From: Porticoccaceae bacterium
Lineage (GTDB): Bacteria; Pseudomonadota; Gammaproteobacteria; Pseudomonadales; Porticoccaceae
Direction: 5' to 3'
Assembly (NCBI GenBank): GCA_017858295.1
Contig: JAFMBU010000011.1
Coordinates: forward strand, 1-21,803
Length of the DNA: 21,803 nt
The notes below the pieces were generated by a model. It worked only from the letters and a program-made list of their open reading frames with translations, searched no databases and was not told the DNA's origin. A program made the translations under genes and the position numbers. Positions 1-6,369 of the stretch are shown piece after piece. The stretch's first letter is position 1. Each line of letters opens with the position of its first letter.

Positions 1-171
1 GTGATCAAAGAGATACTGGATTCAATGCTATTTGTCAGCCTATTGGTGCGCGTGGAAAACTATTTCAATATCGAAATTTCTGATGCCACCATCTATGAAA
101 GCGGTCTTATCAGTATCGGCGATCTTGTTGACTGTGTTCATGCACAGCAGCTAATCAAGCAAAAGACTTGA
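1..171 (+). CDS. Acyl/peptidyl carrier protein, C-terminal part (cut by window edge)
   Basis: Frame 1 is open from the first base to TGA at 169-171, giving 57 residues. The motif Leu-Asp-Ser-Met at residues 6-9 fits the phosphopantetheine site of carrier proteins, with Ser8 as the attachment residue. It is followed by an amphipathic helix (FVSLLVRVENYF), an Ile-Glu-Ile-Ser loop and a final helix (SIGDLVDCV), the usual order of helices II to IV. Helix I is missing, so the gene starts left of the window and the GTG at base 1 is not the true start. It ends 46 bases before the EctC homologue on the same strand, which suggests co-transcription. It could be a free-standing carrier or the last domain of a larger synthase; the visible part cannot decide. 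The PPTase at 3221-3979 is a plausible activating enzyme. Confidence 0.82.
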   Translation: MIKEILDSMLFVSLLVRVENYFNIEISDATIYESGLISIGDLVDCVHAQQLIKQKT

Positions 172-217
172 GTCATTATTTAAACGGTATTTCTATTTTT
201 TTAAACAGGAGCAACAT

Positions 218-604
218 ATGATCATTCGGAAGCTACAAGATATCACTCATTCAGATCGTGAAGTGAATTGGGGCAATGGCATCAGTCGCCGCTTTTTGCT
301 GGAGAAGGACGGCATGGGTTACAGTCTTACGGATACCGTCGTCCGTGCCAACACCAGCTCGCTGCTGGAATATAAAAATCATATGGAGGCCTGTTACTGC
401 ATTTCCGGTTCCGGCTTAGTGGTCGAGGCATCTACAGGTAACTCCCATGAGATCGAGGTTGGCACCATGTATGCGTTAGACAAAAACGACGCCCATTACT
501 TGATTGCTCAAGATGAGGATTTGCGCCTTATTTGCGTCTTTATGCCTGCACTGGCGGGGCATGAAGTCCACAGCCTTGATGCTGAAAGTGCCTCGGCTTA
601 CTGA
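218..604 (+). CDS. EctC-like ectoine synthase homologue (solo, beside a carrier protein)
   Basis: This 128-residue single-domain cupin matches the EctC family along its whole length. EctC closes N-gamma-acetyl-diaminobutyrate into the tetrahydropyrimidine ring of ectoine. Visible family blocks are KDGMGYS (30-36), YKNHMEACYCISG (52-64), GTMYALDK (82-89) and CVFMPALAGHEVH (106-118). The iron ligands known for EctC, Glu57, Tyr85 and His93, are present at the same numbers. Differences are a run ANTSSLLE (44-51), where ectoine synthases usually have Gly-Thr-Glu-Thr-His, and a diverged tail. AGGAG sits 6 bases before the ATG. No ectA, ectB or ectD lies in the window, and the neighbours are a carrier protein and NRPS helper genes. 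I infer a related cyclisation in a biosynthetic pathway rather than osmolyte synthesis. The family is clear; the substrate is not. Confidence 0.85.
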   Translation: MIIRKLQDITHSDREVNWGNGISRRFLLEKDGMGYSLTDTVVRANTSSLLEYKNHMEACYCISGSGLVVEASTGNSHEIEVGTMYALDKNDAHYLIAQDEDLRLICVFMPALAGHEVHSLDAESASAY

Positions 605-615
605 GTGCCTCGGCT
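587..615. repeat. 12-bp direct repeat across the EctC stop codon
   Basis: AGTGCCTCGGCT occurs at 587-598 and again at 604-615, a 17-base period. The EctC stop codon TGA (602-604) lies between the copies, with its last base shared by the second. It looks like a small local duplication at the 3' end of the gene. Confidence 0.8.
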
Positions 616-631
616 CGCTAAAAGCATAGTC

Positions 632-683
632 CACTCTGTTAGCTCACTCTGTTCGCCCACTCTTTTAGTTCACCCTGTTAGCC
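632..683. repeat. Four 13-bp imperfect tandem repeats
   Basis: Units are CACTCTGTTAGCT (632-644), CACTCTGTTCGCC (645-657), CACTCTTTTAGTT (658-670) and CACCCTGTTAGCC (671-683). They fill the gap between the converging EctC and S9 peptidase genes. The period is not a multiple of three and there is no T-tract, so this is neither coding nor an ordinary terminator. Confidence 0.85.
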
Positions 684-701
684 CGCATGCTAGCTAACAG
701 G
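674..701. repeat. Inverted repeat at the S9 peptidase 3' end
   Basis: CCTGTTAGC (674-682) and GCTAACAGG (693-701) form 9-bp arms around a 10-base loop. The right arm contains the last sense codons of the S9 peptidase and the loop holds its stop codon (690-692), so the hairpin would overlap the end of that gene. It might act as a bidirectional 3' structure, but no run of T follows on either strand. Confidence 0.5.
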
Positions 702-2762
702 ATTAGAGACCTTAGGCATCCGTTGTTTTGACGGATGCCGTTCTTGGTCCATAGCCTCATACGTCGAACCCGAGACCGGCATATGTTGCGCCAACCAAGA
801 AAATATCCGCGCAGAATAATCCAGCATAGCGGGAATCCCCTTAATGCCATGGCCCTCCAATGGGTAATTCACCAAGACCGAATTAACACCGTTCTCTAAC
901 AGGGCGTTGTGAAACTGTGTCGCCTCGGCGGCGGGAGTGCAGCGATCCAGCGCACCACAGAGACTCAGTGTCGGTGCCTTGACCTGATGAGCATAGGTTA
1001 TCGGGCTGCGTTGCATGTAGTTGCCCTCGAGGTTCTTGTAGTGATCCTGAAGAAATAGCTCTACATAGTGCGAGATATTCGATAATAGGTGCTGACTTAT
1101 ATAGTTAGTCATAGGTGCCGAAATCACTGCTCCGGCAAAGCGCTGGTCTTGTCCAATTAGCCAGGCTCCAAGGTAGCCACCATAGCTATGGCCAATCAAT
1201 CCAATCCTAGTGGCATCCGCTAAGCCCTGATCCACTAAATGATCCAAACCCCAGAGACAGTCCTTGCTGTCCGCCCCGCCGAGGTCTCCCAGTACCTTGC
1301 GGCAATAGTCCTGGCCGCGTCCTGCACTGCCCCTAGGGTTTGGCATAAATACCCCATAGCCGTGCTTCAAGAGCATCAGTATATGTAGGCGCCGACCGAG
1401 CCAATGAGGCTGCCACTGCCATACTGGACCGCCGTGCATATCCATGACGATCGGGTGCGGAGCTGCACCTTTGGGCAGTAACAACCAGCCTTGAATCTCG
1501 AGGCCATCGGAGGCTTGCCAGGTCACTTGTTCAATTTTATGAATCACTTCCGCCTGTCGCTGATAACCCTGATCAAAGCTTTTGATGGGATGGTAGAGCC
1601 CACTGCTAATGCGGCCGATTTCTGGGGCGCGTTTAAAGCCCTCGGCGATTAACAGGCAATCCCCAGCCTTGAGGCTGCAGATTTTTATATAGTGCCCAGC
1701 GCCGCTGATCTGGCTGCTCTGCCACTGCTCACGGACGGTCTCTGAGCTAGATCGATCGGTTAATCTATGGTCTAAAACCACTGTCTCAAAGCCGCGCTGT
1801 CCTGCGGTTAACAGGCGGGTCTCGGAAAGCCATTCAATAGAGGTGATATCGACCTTGTTACTGTCGATCTGGCGAACTGTCTGGGTATTGATATCAATGG
1901 TTAAGAGGTCACCGGCGACCACTCCGCGGTCGCTGCTGAGTGCCGATACCAGAGCTACAGTTTGGCCTGAAGGTGAAGCGCAGAGATAGGCAATTTGGTC
2001 CCTGGGTTGGTAGAGGCTGTGCGTAGTGCCTGTGCGTGGATGAATATGCTGCAGAGTGGCTGAGTACCAAGCCTCTTCGCCGGGTTGATTTGACGTTATG
2101 GCGGCGATACCGCGATTGCCACACCACACGGCTTCCCAGATATTGATGTCTCGAGTGGGAACTTTGTGCATTTTTTTGCTTGCCAGTTCATAGATCCACA
2201 GATGCCGCCAGCGATAACCTTCATCCCCAGCACTGACCTCAGGCATCCATTGCGGGTACTCTTCACTGTATTGCTGGCTGGGGACCGCGCCTTGCCCACT
2301 GCCTTGATCTGCTCCGTGACCCGCCACGGTTAAAAGTATGGACCCACCATCTGGTGACCAACTTAACTCTTCAACCCAGCCAGCCACGGCTGGGGGCTGA
2401 CTAACCAAATTAGTACTGAGGTTGAGTAGTGTGAGTTGAAAGTTGGCACCGCCATCGCGATCAGAGAGAAAGGCGATTATTTTGCCGCAGGGAGAATATC
2501 GCGGCCGCTTTTCGGGGCGTGCATTGGGGGTCAGTGCGCAGAGATAGCTACTCTGTAAATCTATTTTAAAAATTCGCTGTGTTGTGGCGGGTAACTGGCC
2601 AGCCTTGTTGCCACAGATGCCGGTAAAAACCGCACTGCGGCCATCGGGAGAGGTATCTAACTGCTGTGCTTCAACTATGCGCTGAGAATGTGCTGGCCAG
2701 ATTTTATGGTAGAGATGTTGCGCTTCGATAAAGGGCGGGGTTTGGCGAATATCGCGCTGCAT
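690..2762 (-). CDS. S9 family (prolyl oligopeptidase-type) serine peptidase
   Basis: The protein has 690 residues. The first 400 or so look like a beta-propeller with recurring 'SPDG/SPCG' strands (38-41, 89-92, 135-138), as in TolB-like and DPP-IV-like propellers. The C-terminal alpha/beta hydrolase has an oxyanion region HGGPVWQWQPHW, the nucleophile elbow Gly-His-Ser-Tyr-Gly-Gly with Ser526, Asp606 in GALDRCTP and His638 in EGHGI. The triad is complete, so it should be active. I see no signal peptide, so it is probably cytoplasmic. AAGGAT precedes the ATG, and the gene begins 12 bases after the MbtH stop, so the two are probably one transcript. Family enzymes act on short peptides. Beside NRPS helper genes it may trim, release or detoxify the peptide product; that role is inferred. 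Confidence 0.9.
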   Translation of the reverse strand: MQRDIRQTPPFIEAQHLYHKIWPAHSQRIVEAQQLDTSPDGRSAVFTGICGNKAGQLPATTQRIFKIDLQSSYLCALTPNARPEKRPRYSPCGKIIAFLSDRDGGANFQLTLLNLSTNLVSQPPAVAGWVEELSWSPDGGSILLTVAGHGADQGSGQGAVPSQQYSEEYPQWMPEVSAGDEGYRWRHLWIYELASKKMHKVPTRDINIWEAVWCGNRGIAAITSNQPGEEAWYSATLQHIHPRTGTTHSLYQPRDQIAYLCASPSGQTVALVSALSSDRGVVAGDLLTIDINTQTVRQIDSNKVDITSIEWLSETRLLTAGQRGFETVVLDHRLTDRSSSETVREQWQSSQISGAGHYIKICSLKAGDCLLIAEGFKRAPEIGRISSGLYHPIKSFDQGYQRQAEVIHKIEQVTWQASDGLEIQGWLLLPKGAAPHPIVMDMHGGPVWQWQPHWLGRRLHILMLLKHGYGVFMPNPRGSAGRGQDYCRKVLGDLGGADSKDCLWGLDHLVDQGLADATRIGLIGHSYGGYLGAWLIGQDQRFAGAVISAPMTNYISQHLLSNISHYVELFLQDHYKNLEGNYMQRSPITYAHQVKAPTLSLCGALDRCTPAAEATQFHNALLENGVNSVLVNYPLEGHGIKGIPAMLDYSARIFSWLAQHMPVSGSTYEAMDQERHPSKQRMPKVSNPVS

Positions 2763-2774
2763 AGAACATCCTTT

Positions 2775-3014
2775 TTATGTGGGACCTGATTCAATAGCCT
2801 TGCGCACACTCAGGGGGCGCATATCAGTCCATATTTTATCAATTTCTATTAGGCACTCGGATTGGCTGCCAACAAAACCCGTGCTGTCCCATCCCGCGGG
2901 CAGTGGGCTGTCGTTAAACCAATAGGAGTACTGTTCTTCTTGGTTAACCACAACGCAAAATTGCATTTTATCGCTGCTGTGCTGTTTGGTTTTTCCCTGC
3001 TTTAATACTGCCAT
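2775..3014 (-). CDS. MbtH-like protein (NRPS adenylation-domain partner)
   Basis: The protein has 79 residues. MbtH-like proteins bind and stabilise NRPS adenylation domains. The hallmarks are visible in order: VVVNQEEQYSYWF (21-33) matching the NxE-x-Q-x-S-x-W block, PLPAGW (37-42), SECLIEIDKIW with the family Cys-Leu, and the signature WTDMRP near residues 62-67 followed by L-S. The three conserved tryptophans are present. The N-terminus carries about 15 extra charged residues before the family core. AAAGGAG lies 8 bases before the ATG, a strong ribosome site. It heads a two-gene unit with the S9 peptidase. No adenylation domain lies in the window, so the partner synthetase is probably left of base 1. 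Confidence 0.93.
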   Translation of the reverse strand: MAVLKQGKTKQHSSDKMQFCVVVNQEEQYSYWFNDSPLPAGWDSTGFVGSQSECLIEIDKIWTDMRPLSVRKAIESGPT

Positions 3015-3220
3015 TGTAAAAACTCCTTTAACCTTGACTGCAAACTGAAGCAGTATGTTAAAGCTTGGTTTTAGAGTTGAGCAAAAACTATATAAGAACT
3101 ATTTTCGTCATATATTTAGATACGTCACCTAACTCGCTTACCCTATAAGAAAATCTCTATTTAGGACTCCTTTAAACATGCCTTGGGAAAATAGTAATGC
3201 TGTGTTTGCAAAGCTGCAGA
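3015..3220 (-). promoter_or_regulatory. Upstream region of the mbtH-S9 unit
   Basis: The 206-base AT-rich gap between the PPTase stop and the MbtH start is long enough for a separate promoter. I cannot point to a convincing -35/-10 pair. On the - strand a second Shine-Dalgarno-like TTAAAGGAGT (near 3168-3177) repeats the one before mbtH but has no start codon after it. It may be a relic of a lost or duplicated gene start. Confidence 0.3.
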
Positions 3221-3979
3221 TCATTGCTGCGCTAACAGTGCCATAGTGATAATTTGCTGACCATCTACTCTGTAGAACAGCTCGAACTGAGAGCTGGGGT
3301 GAGACTTGGGTTGAGAGCTAGATTGAGAAATAGAGCACGAGCCTCTAGCAGGACGCAGTTCGGTATTTAAAATCAGCGTCTTTGCTGTGATCTTTGAGAC
3401 AAAAAACATATTTGAAAGCGGTCCAAAATCAACAAAATGTTTATGGCTTGGAGCAAGAGCTTTAAATAAGCTCTCTTTGGCTGAAAAAACTAATGTCACC
3501 CACTGGCCATAGGTTAGGGGAACTTCAATTCTGCAGTCCAGATCGTTGCGCTGCAGAACCCAGGGGGCAATCTCAGCCGCAGCTGAATCCCTGAGTAGCA
3601 TTTCACAATCGATACCCAGCCCCGAAAAATCCCTATCTCGCCCTGCAATAGCGATAGCGCGATCACCACTGTGGCTGATTGATCCCAGAGTGCCGGGAGG
3701 CCACTGGGGACTGCGGTCACTAGCAATCGGTAGTTGAATCCCTGCTGGACTATGATGCTCCGCTGCAGCGGTCAGAGCTTGAATAGCGCAATAGCGACCG
3801 GCTATATATTCTGCCTGCCGTTGCCGGGACCAGTTTGATCTTTGGCTTGGAGGTTGCACCCCATATTGGGGAAATGACTCAGCACAACTCTGTCGCCAAT
3901 CAAAGCTGCAGCCGCAGAAGCTTAGGTTGGACGGGGCTGGAGGATCGAATGGCGCGGTCTGGCGAATATTGGTCAACAA
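3221..3979 (-). CDS. 4'-phosphopantetheinyl transferase, EntD/Sfp type
   Basis: The protein has 252 residues. Such enzymes move phosphopantetheine from CoA to the serine of carrier proteins. Motifs in order are EYIAGRYCA (58-66), the block ending GSISHS (99-104), the magnesium-binding GLGIDCE (120-126) and FSAKESLFKA (165-174), the last two diagnostic of EntD-like PPTases. The start used is TTG at 3979, with AGGA about 7 bases upstream; no ATG fits better. A Ser/Gln-rich stretch near residues 216-231 is coded by four 12-bp repeats and separates the core from the last strand (FELFYRVDGQQIITMALL). It shares a strand with mbtH and the S9 peptidase and probably activates the carrier protein at the left edge. 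Whether it also serves fatty acid ACP cannot be told. Confidence 0.92.
   Translation of the reverse strand: MLTNIRQTAPFDPPAPSNLSFCGCSFDWRQSCAESFPQYGVQPPSQRSNWSRQRQAEYIAGRYCAIQALTAAAEHHSPAGIQLPIASDRSPQWPPGTLGSISHSGDRAIAIAGRDRDFSGLGIDCEMLLRDSAAAEIAPWVLQRNDLDCRIEVPLTYGQWVTLVFSAKESLFKALAPSHKHFVDFGPLSNMFFVSKITAKTLILNTELRPARGSCSISQSSSQPKSHPSSQFELFYRVDGQQIITMALLAQQ
3288..3335. repeat. Four 12-bp in-frame repeats in the PPTase gene
   Basis: Units on the + strand are TGAGAGCTGGGG (3288), TGAGACTTGGGT (3300), TGAGAGCTAGAT (3312) and TGAGAAATAGAG (3324). Read on the coding strand they give the four-residue blocks SISQ, SSSQ, PKSH, PSSQ. The period keeps the frame, and the resulting linker is low in complexity. 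Confidence 0.8.
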
Positions 3980-4056
3980 GATTATTCCTGATACAACGTG
4001 GCGAGTCTTGGTGCAGTTTAACCAGTGACGTAAGTCTGATTTACGCTTATGCGGAT

Positions 4057-4151
4057 AATATTTAGAGAATATTTTTGCTCTCGGGTTGGGCCTAAAATTG
4101 AGCTGTAGGGCCTGTATTTATTGAATATTTTCTGTTTTTCTACGAAATATT
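4057..4151. promoter_or_regulatory. AT-rich region with four phased AATATT motifs
   Basis: AATATT occurs at 4057, 4068, 4124 and 4146. The steps are 11, 56 and 22 bases, all close to whole turns of the helix, so the motifs would lie on one face. They sit between the divergent PPTase (-) and GntR (+) genes. They could be regulator or nucleoid-protein sites, or ordinary AT-rich promoter DNA. Confidence 0.3.
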
Positions 4152-4203
4152 TGGCTCTGTTATGTCATGGCAGGTTTCTGTAATTTATGTAAACTTTCGC
4201 TGA

Positions 4204-4238
4204 CCATTTGGATGATTATTTAATCCATTTGATCAAAT
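4204..4238. promoter_or_regulatory. Candidate operator upstream of the GntR gene
   Basis: The perfect 12-bp palindrome ATTTGATCAAAT lies at 4227-4238. CCATTTG occurs at 4204-4210 and 4225-4231, 21 bases apart. GntR-family proteins bind short palindromes and often control themselves, so this is a reasonable autoregulatory site about 110 bases before the start. No binding consensus is recognised. Confidence 0.3.
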
Positions 4239-4348
4239 AAAGTTGACCGGAATCATGGATAGAATCACTCGGGAGGGGATGAAATACCCCCCAATGCCTT
4301 TTAGAGGCTATTTCGCAGTTAAAGAGTGGCCAAATGGAGGGCAATAGA

Positions 4349-5089
4349 ATGCTTAGCAAGTCAGACAATTCGAATATTATCAAGCGGGTTTATCAAAGCC
4401 TAAAGTCTTCAGTGATCTCCCAGCATTTTGTTCCCGGCGAGCGGCTAAATATCGAAACTCTTGCAGAAGATTTGCGCGTCAGCATTACACCGGTTCGCGA
4501 GACATTGCTGCGACTGGTTGCCGAGGGGCTGATTATCAATGTGCCGAAGATGGGGTTTTTTATGCGTACTTTATCGGAAGCCGATATTCTTGATCTCTAT
4601 GAGTTAAACCATTTATTGACAATTTGGTCGATGAATCGGCTCATGAGAGACCGAATTCCCGGGCTAGTTGCCGGTATGCCGGAATTAATCGCACTGAATA
4701 AAAAGCTAACTCTAGTCCAGATGCCTGCGGACGAGGTGATTGCGAATTCCTCCGGCATAATCTTTGAATACTGTGCGCGGCGTGCTGGCAACCTCGAAAT
4801 TGTAGAGCAGGTTAAAAATATAAATGACCGACTCAATCATATCCGGGTCTGTGAATCACAGATGGAGTGCACGCCGGCTGTGGCATTGCTTGCAATAATA
4901 CAGCAGGGTATTGAGGGGAATTATGAAGAGTTACAGACTCTCTTTGAGGAGCAGCACAACCGCAGTGTGATTTTGCTCCCTCATATTATGCGTAAGCGGG
5001 TTTCGCCAATGATGGAAATGGCGGAAGAAACCGTAACAAATACTTTTAACATAGATAGGTGTCTTGCGCCTCGCCAATCCTCCAAGTGA
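4349..5089 (+). CDS. GntR-family transcriptional regulator, FadR/FCD type
   Basis: The winged-helix domain covers about residues 8-75 from the ATG at 4349 (IIKRVYQSLKSSVISQHF, PGERLNIETLAEDLRVS, TPVRETLLRLVAEGLI), a clear GntR pattern. The remainder is an all-helical region placed like an FCD ligand domain. FCD domains usually bind a metal through one Asp and three His. Aligning on the conserved Ala-Gly-Asn and Glu-Gly-Asn turns, the Asp appears as Ser, the first His as Phe and the second as Leu; only the last His (EEQHNRS) remains. It may therefore sense something else or work without a ligand. I chose ATG 4349 because GGAGGG lies 7 bases upstream; an in-frame ATG at 4334 adds five residues with a poorer site. 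The target is unknown; the divergent PPTase and cysteine synthase genes are the nearest candidates. Confidence 0.88.
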   Translation: MLSKSDNSNIIKRVYQSLKSSVISQHFVPGERLNIETLAEDLRVSITPVRETLLRLVAEGLIINVPKMGFFMRTLSEADILDLYELNHLLTIWSMNRLMRDRIPGLVAGMPELIALNKKLTLVQMPADEVIANSSGIIFEYCARRAGNLEIVEQVKNINDRLNHIRVCESQMECTPAVALLAIIQQGIEGNYEELQTLFEEQHNRSVILLPHIMRKRVSPMMEMAEETVTNTFNIDRCLAPRQSSK

Positions 5090-5144
5090 TCTCTGACCTA
5101 TGCTGCTTTGGCGCCTTCGATCTAGTGCGATTGCCCTTTAATCC

Positions 5145-5170
5145 ATAGTTTGAATTAATAGTTTAAATTA
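5145..5170. repeat. Two 13-bp tandem repeats upstream of the cysteine synthase gene
   Basis: ATAGTTTGAATTA (5145-5157) is followed directly by ATAGTTTAAATTA (5158-5170) and a partial third copy, ATAG. The pair ends ten bases before a TTGACA hexamer and could be an activator or UP-like element. Confidence 0.6.
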
Positions 5171-5180
5171 ATAGCCTCCC

Positions 5181-5209
5181 TTGACATGGTTGCAGCGCTG
5201 ATAAATGAT
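5181..5209 (+). promoter_or_regulatory. Possible sigma-70 promoter of the cysteine synthase gene
   Basis: TTGACA at 5181-5186 is a perfect -35 hexamer. AATGAT at 5204-5209, 17 bases on, matches four of six -10 positions. The start codon follows 53 bases later at 5263. The -10 is weak, so this is only a candidate. Confidence 0.4.
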
Positions 5210-5262
5210 TGCTGCGCGATTAATTATGACTCAGCTCACTCTAACGATCAGCAGGTATTTTT

Positions 5263-6345
5263 ATGACGGACACAGCAGCGCGCAGCACCCAAGGACGAGG
5301 CCAGCTCTACGGTAGTATTCTAGACACCATAGGCAATACGCCCTGTGTCAGGATCAATAGGCTGGCTCCATCCCATGTCGACTTATACGTTAAAGCAGAA
5401 TTCTTTAACCCTGCTGGATCAGTCAAAGACCGTTTGGCCGTCAGTATTATCGAAGAAGCTGAGCGCAGCGGTGAGCTGAAGCCCGGTCAGACGGTGATTG
5501 AGGCAACTAGTGGCAACACCGGTGTTGGTTTGGCGATGGTCTGTGCGGCCAAGGGTTACCCCTTTATTGCCACCATGCCCACCAGTGTCTCGATTGAGCG
5601 TCGCAAACTGATGCGTTTTTTGGGCGCCAAGGTTATTTTGACGCCAAAAGCGGAAAAGGCCATGGGTTGTTATCTCAAGGCAACAGAGCTGGCTGAGGCC
5701 AACGGTTGGTTTTTAGCCCGTCAATTTGAGACTGACGCCAATGCAAAAATCCATGCTAATACCACGGCTCAAGAAATTCTCAATGACTTTAGCGAGAGTA
5801 ATCTCGATTACTGGGTGACTGGCTACGGCACTGGTGGAACCTTTTCTGGTGTGGCTCAGGTCTTGCGTGAGAAGCGCCCAGAGACCCAGATTATTCTCAG
5901 TGAGCCGAGCAATGCTCAGTTGATTGACAGTGGCACGCCTCAAGAACGCACAGCGGACGGATCGCCCGCTGGCAGTCATCCGGCATTTCAGCCCCATTTG
6001 ATTCAGGGCTGGACTCCAGACTTTATTCCCAATGTGCTGCAGCAGTCCATCGATGCCAAGCGCTTTGATCAGCTAGTACCAATCGATGGAGAAGAGGGCA
6101 TTGCTGCCTCTCGGGCACTGGCGCAACAAGAGGGTATTTTTACCGGCATTTCCGGTGGTTGCACCTTTGCCGTGGCACTGCAACTGGCAGAGACCGCCAA
6201 GCCCGGCAGTGTGATTCTCTGCATGCTTCCGGATACCGGAGAGCGCTATCTGTCATCACCACTGTTTGAAGGTGTGGGTGAAGAGATGGATGCGGATGAG
6301 CTGGCACTGTCTCTGTCGACACCGAGTTTTCATCTCGATGAATAG
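5263..6345 (+). CDS. cysK: Cysteine synthase A-type PLP enzyme
   Basis: The 360-residue protein is of the O-acetylserine sulfhydrylase fold: O-acetylserine plus sulfide gives cysteine, in the cytoplasm. The PLP lysine is Lys55 in PAGSVKDR. The substrate loop TSGNTG is at 82-87, the phosphate-binding GTGGT at 189-193, the pyridine-ring serine region SGG at 297-299, and the C-terminal block PDTGERYLSSPLF at 323-335, typical of CysK. Compared with E. coli CysK there is an insert near residues 223-249 (GTPQERTADGSPAG and onwards to IQGWTPDFIP), seen in a subset of family members. ATG 5263 follows GCAGGT. The CysK C-terminal block argues against a diaminopropionate synthase such as SbnA. I see no tie to the left-hand cluster beyond position. 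Confidence 0.88.
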   Translation: MTDTAARSTQGRGQLYGSILDTIGNTPCVRINRLAPSHVDLYVKAEFFNPAGSVKDRLAVSIIEEAERSGELKPGQTVIEATSGNTGVGLAMVCAAKGYPFIATMPTSVSIERRKLMRFLGAKVILTPKAEKAMGCYLKATELAEANGWFLARQFETDANAKIHANTTAQEILNDFSESNLDYWVTGYGTGGTFSGVAQVLREKRPETQIILSEPSNAQLIDSGTPQERTADGSPAGSHPAFQPHLIQGWTPDFIPNVLQQSIDAKRFDQLVPIDGEEGIAASRALAQQEGIFTGISGGCTFAVALQLAETAKPGSVILCMLPDTGERYLSSPLFEGVGEEMDADELALSLSTPSFHLDE

Positions 6346-6369
6346 CCTTTAGCCGGACGCATAAAAAGG

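Noticed and set aside
218..604. Ordinary ectoine biosynthesis operon
   Set aside because: No ectA, ectB, ectD or aspartokinase gene accompanies it; the visible neighbours are a carrier protein and NRPS helper genes.
632..683. Possible CRISPR array
   Set aside because: Units are 13 bp, contiguous, imperfect and without spacers; no cas genes are present.
3835..4065. 76-residue open frame on the + strand
   Set aside because: It is mostly antisense to the PPTase, whose motifs are unmistakable.
5263..6345. SbnA-like diaminopropionate synthase serving the left cluster
   Set aside because: The C-terminal PDTGERYLS block and substrate loop are those of cysteine synthase, and no SbnB-type partner is seen.
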